Assembly: GCF_003184185.1 (NCBI RefSeq)
Contig: NZ_QHJG01000043.1
Coordinates: 22,490-30,783, forward strand
Reading direction: 5' to 3'
Length of the DNA stretch: 8,294 nucleotides
Source: Legionella qingyii
GTDB taxonomy: Bacteria; Pseudomonadota; Gammaproteobacteria; Legionellales; Legionellaceae
The translations under genes were made by a program, and so were the position numbers. How positions within the stretch are numbered: the first letter of the stretch is position 1; the number at the start of each line of letters is the position of its first letter. Positions 6,490-8,294 of this stretch are shown piece by piece. Below the pieces are notes generated by a model. That model made no database searches, was not told the origin of the DNA, and was given only the letters and a program-made list of their open reading frames with translations.

Positions 6490-7257
6490 ATGCTAAATGA
6501 ATATTATTTAACCGATGATATTGAAGAACCTGTTCTGGCGAGTAGTATTTTATCTTATGCTACTCCCACTGTTTCTGGTAAGCGTTTTAATGAATTAAAA
6601 ACAGGACAAATTGCATGGGAAGCAAAACTGGACCTCTCCAATTTACCATCGGAGGGGGCTCGTACAGCATTGTTGGAATTTATCAATAAACAAATAAAGA
6701 AGCATAAACATTGTATACTCGTAACCCATGGTACAGCAGGCTCTAAAAATACTCCTCCAGTATTAAAGAATTTAATTAATCACTGGTTACCACAAATCAG
6801 TGAAGTAACTGCTTTTCACAGCGCACTACCCAAAGATGGTGGTATTGGCGCAGTATATGTTTTGCTGAGATCGGCAATGGATTTGCCTGTACCTACTCGT
6901 ATAGAAAAAAGTACTTCCTATTTGGTTGCTGAAACCAAGGCTATGGAGCGACAGAGACGTCTGGCTGAACAGCAAGGCGAGCGACGGATAGCACTAGTAA
7001 AAGCACGTCAACACTCCGATTATGAGGCTCAACCTGGTCCTGAGGGCGAATTGCAAAATAATATTTTACAACATCCGGAGTTAGATAGTCAGCGTTATGA
7101 TGGAATTGACTCTCCTTTAAACCCTGAACCTCCGTTAAATACTGATGCACGACGTGAATATGATAATGAACGACGCAATCAGGAACAAGAAAAACAACTG
7201 CGTTTAGGTAATATGCCCAAATTTACTAATACTCCTAAACCTAGAGGACCTTATTAA
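6490..7257 (+). CDS. Degenerate SmrB-like protein with a long charged C-terminal tail
   Basis: Residues 4-126 are clearly homologous to residues 55-177 of the SmrB at 2580-3125, with shared blocks such as ILSY, RFN/KAL, WEAKLDL, NLINHWLPQ and the identical AFHSALPKDGG (108-118). Three functional parts are missing. The N-terminal ribosome-binding segment is absent; an in-frame stop TAA at 6484-6486 lies just before the start. LDLHG reads LDLSN (47-51), with S50 for the histidine. HGKGG reads HGTAG (80-84). mRNA cleavage is therefore unlikely. Residues 128-255 form a tail not found in SmrB: a K/E/R/Q-rich, possibly coiled-coil part at about 148-175, then an N-, P- and Q-rich low-complexity part ending in KPRGPY. 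Its stop overlaps the ankH start by one base, so it is probably co-translated with that effector gene. Its function is unknown; it may bind RNA, be a partner of the effector, or be an effector itself. Confidence 0.88.
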   Translation: MLNEYYLTDDIEEPVLASSILSYATPTVSGKRFNELKTGQIAWEAKLDLSNLPSEGARTALLEFINKQIKKHKHCILVTHGTAGSKNTPPVLKNLINHWLPQISEVTAFHSALPKDGGIGAVYVLLRSAMDLPVPTRIEKSTSYLVAETKAMERQRRLAEQQGERRIALVKARQHSDYEAQPGPEGELQNNILQHPELDSQRYDGIDSPLNPEPPLNTDARREYDNERRNQEQEKQLRLGNMPKFTNTPKPRGPY

Positions 7258-8294
7258 TGACTATTGCAAGTGACATAATCAGTCATCGAATGCCTGATTT
7301 TGAAGCTTATCTTCGAGCAGGAGAAACGTTGGATGACATTGACGAATATGGTTTTACACCCTTAATTGAGTGTGCTATTACACGCCAAATTCAAATTGCC
7401 GAACAGTTGATTGCTCGGAAGGTCGATGTTAATAAATCAGATGTGACCGGGCGAACTCCATTGCATTGGGCTGTAGATAATAATGATGTTGCCTTGGCGC
7501 AGTTGCTATTAGAGCATGGTGCAGATCCTAATGCGTATACGCGTAATGGACTTTCGGTATTAGTTTATCCTGTATTACGCAATCAAGATACGCTGAAACA
7601 TTTACTCTATCAACATGGGGCTAAGCTCGATTTTGCGCTTGATTTTATTAATGGCAAACTAATCGGGCATCGTTTTGAATTACAAGGTGATGTGGATATA
7701 GTCAATGCCAAAGGAGAATTTATTGAACTGGATTATGAAGGATTCATTCTTGAATTTACAGTTGCAGTAATAAGGGATGCCTTAAAACGTTTTATCAATA
7801 GTTATTCAACACGCCATTTACGTGAATATTTTCCATTGGCTCATGTGATTATCGATGCGTTTTCGCTTGCTGAAGAGCTGTTGCAATATCAGCACTTGCC
7901 TTTGCTCAGTGAACAGCACATGCAAAGGCTAAACGCTTTATTAAAAGTACCCATGTTAATTCTGCCTGCAGCAAGTCGAGGCCATGCAATGGGCTTTATT
8001 CGCTTTGGTCAATGGTGGGCTAAAATTGATCGCGGCGAAAACAGCCTTAAGGAAGGAAGTGTTAATATCTATAAAATCACTCGCCCTGAAGCCTTTAATG
8101 CCCATTTTCTACAAAATTTTCTTTATAAAAAGCAACCAAGAAATTTTTTCCATCAGATGATCAACCATCATTTAGGCTTGGTACCGGTAGCAAAGATCCC
8201 AATTAGTTCGCAAATTAGCGGCAATTGTTCCTGGGCCAATATACAAGCCATTGTGGCAGTTGCTTACGCTATTCAAGGATTGGAAAAAAATAGC
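7257..8294 (+). CDS. ankH: Ankyrin-repeat protein, probable Dot/Icm effector AnkH (3' end outside window)
   Basis: An open frame of 346 codons starts at ATG 7257, in the TAATG overlap with the preceding stop, and runs to the window edge without a stop. The N-terminus has a degenerate ankyrin repeat (about 4-28) and three clearer ones (29-61, 62-94, 95-127), with GFTPLIECA, GRTPLHWAV and LLEHGADPN as diagnostic segments. The rest is a non-repetitive domain including RGHAMGFIRFGQWWAKID (241-258) and QISGNCSWANIQA (319-331). This matches my memory of AnkH, a Dot/Icm effector kept across Legionella, reported to have four ankyrin repeats, a cysteine-protease-like pocket and binding to host LARP7. 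H243, D258, Q319 and C324 are candidate active-site residues by order; that is inference. No signal peptide or membrane segment is seen, as expected for a type IV substrate, whose secretion signal would be in the missing C-terminus. Confidence 0.82.
   Translation, partial: MTIASDIISHRMPDFEAYLRAGETLDDIDEYGFTPLIECAITRQIQIAEQLIARKVDVNKSDVTGRTPLHWAVDNNDVALAQLLLEHGADPNAYTRNGLSVLVYPVLRNQDTLKHLLYQHGAKLDFALDFINGKLIGHRFELQGDVDIVNAKGEFIELDYEGFILEFTVAVIRDALKRFINSYSTRHLREYFPLAHVIIDAFSLAEELLQYQHLPLLSEQHMQRLNALLKVPMLILPAASRGHAMGFIRFGQWWAKIDRGENSLKEGSVNIYKITRPEAFNAHFLQNFLYKKQPRNFFHQMINHHLGLVPVAKIPISSQISGNCSWANIQAIVAVAYAIQGLEKNS

Noticed and set aside
6941..7150. 69-codon minus-strand open frame opposite the tail of the SmrB-like gene
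   Set aside because: It is a shadow of the low-complexity tail; there is no independent support.
6490..7257. SmrB-like gene as a pseudogene
   Set aside because: The frame is intact over 255 codons, the fold motifs are well kept, and it is coupled precisely to the next gene; only specific functional motifs are changed.

Overview
The window looks like a chromosomal segment of a Legionella species. It is AT-rich and protein-dense. It carries the gammaproteobacterial housekeeping order yibN-grxC-secB-gpsA on the minus strand, and smrB divergent from prmB-aroC as in enterobacteria. At its right edge it enters an ankyrin-repeat gene that I recognise as the Legionella core Dot/Icm effector AnkH. 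No database was searched; the names rest on motifs, lengths, gene order and remembered family sequences.

Left part, minus strand (1-3125). From right to left: smrB (collided-ribosome mRNA endonuclease), a 179-base gap holding a decayed repeat copy and a candidate promoter, then yibN (membrane-anchored rhodanese-like protein), grxC (glutaredoxin) and secB (export chaperone). The last three are separated by only 4-7 bases. A palindromic intergenic element of about 87 bases separates secB from gpsA (glycerol-3-phosphate dehydrogenase). Beyond gpsA, at the window edge, is a tandem array of 30-base repeats.

Centre. A 205-base divergent promoter region (3126-3330) separates smrB from prmB (methyltransferase for ribosomal protein uL3). 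prmB overlaps aroC (chorismate synthase) by 11 bases, and asd (aspartate-semialdehyde dehydrogenase) follows 19 bases later. Two ribosome-related genes are thus back to back, followed by two amino-acid biosynthesis genes.

Right part, plus strand (6339-8294). After a stem-loop and a candidate promoter comes a second SmrB-like gene. It has lost the N-terminal ribosome-binding segment and the catalytic DLH and HGKG motifs, and has gained a long charged tail. Its stop codon overlaps the start of the ankH-like gene (TAATG), so the two are probably translated together. The ankH-like gene runs off the window after 346 codons. It has four ankyrin repeats and a C-terminal region with His, Asp, Gln and Cys in the order of clan CE cysteine proteases.

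The most novel point is this pair: a catalytically dead SmrB paralogue, possibly still carrying a copy of the smrB promoter, tied to a host-directed effector.
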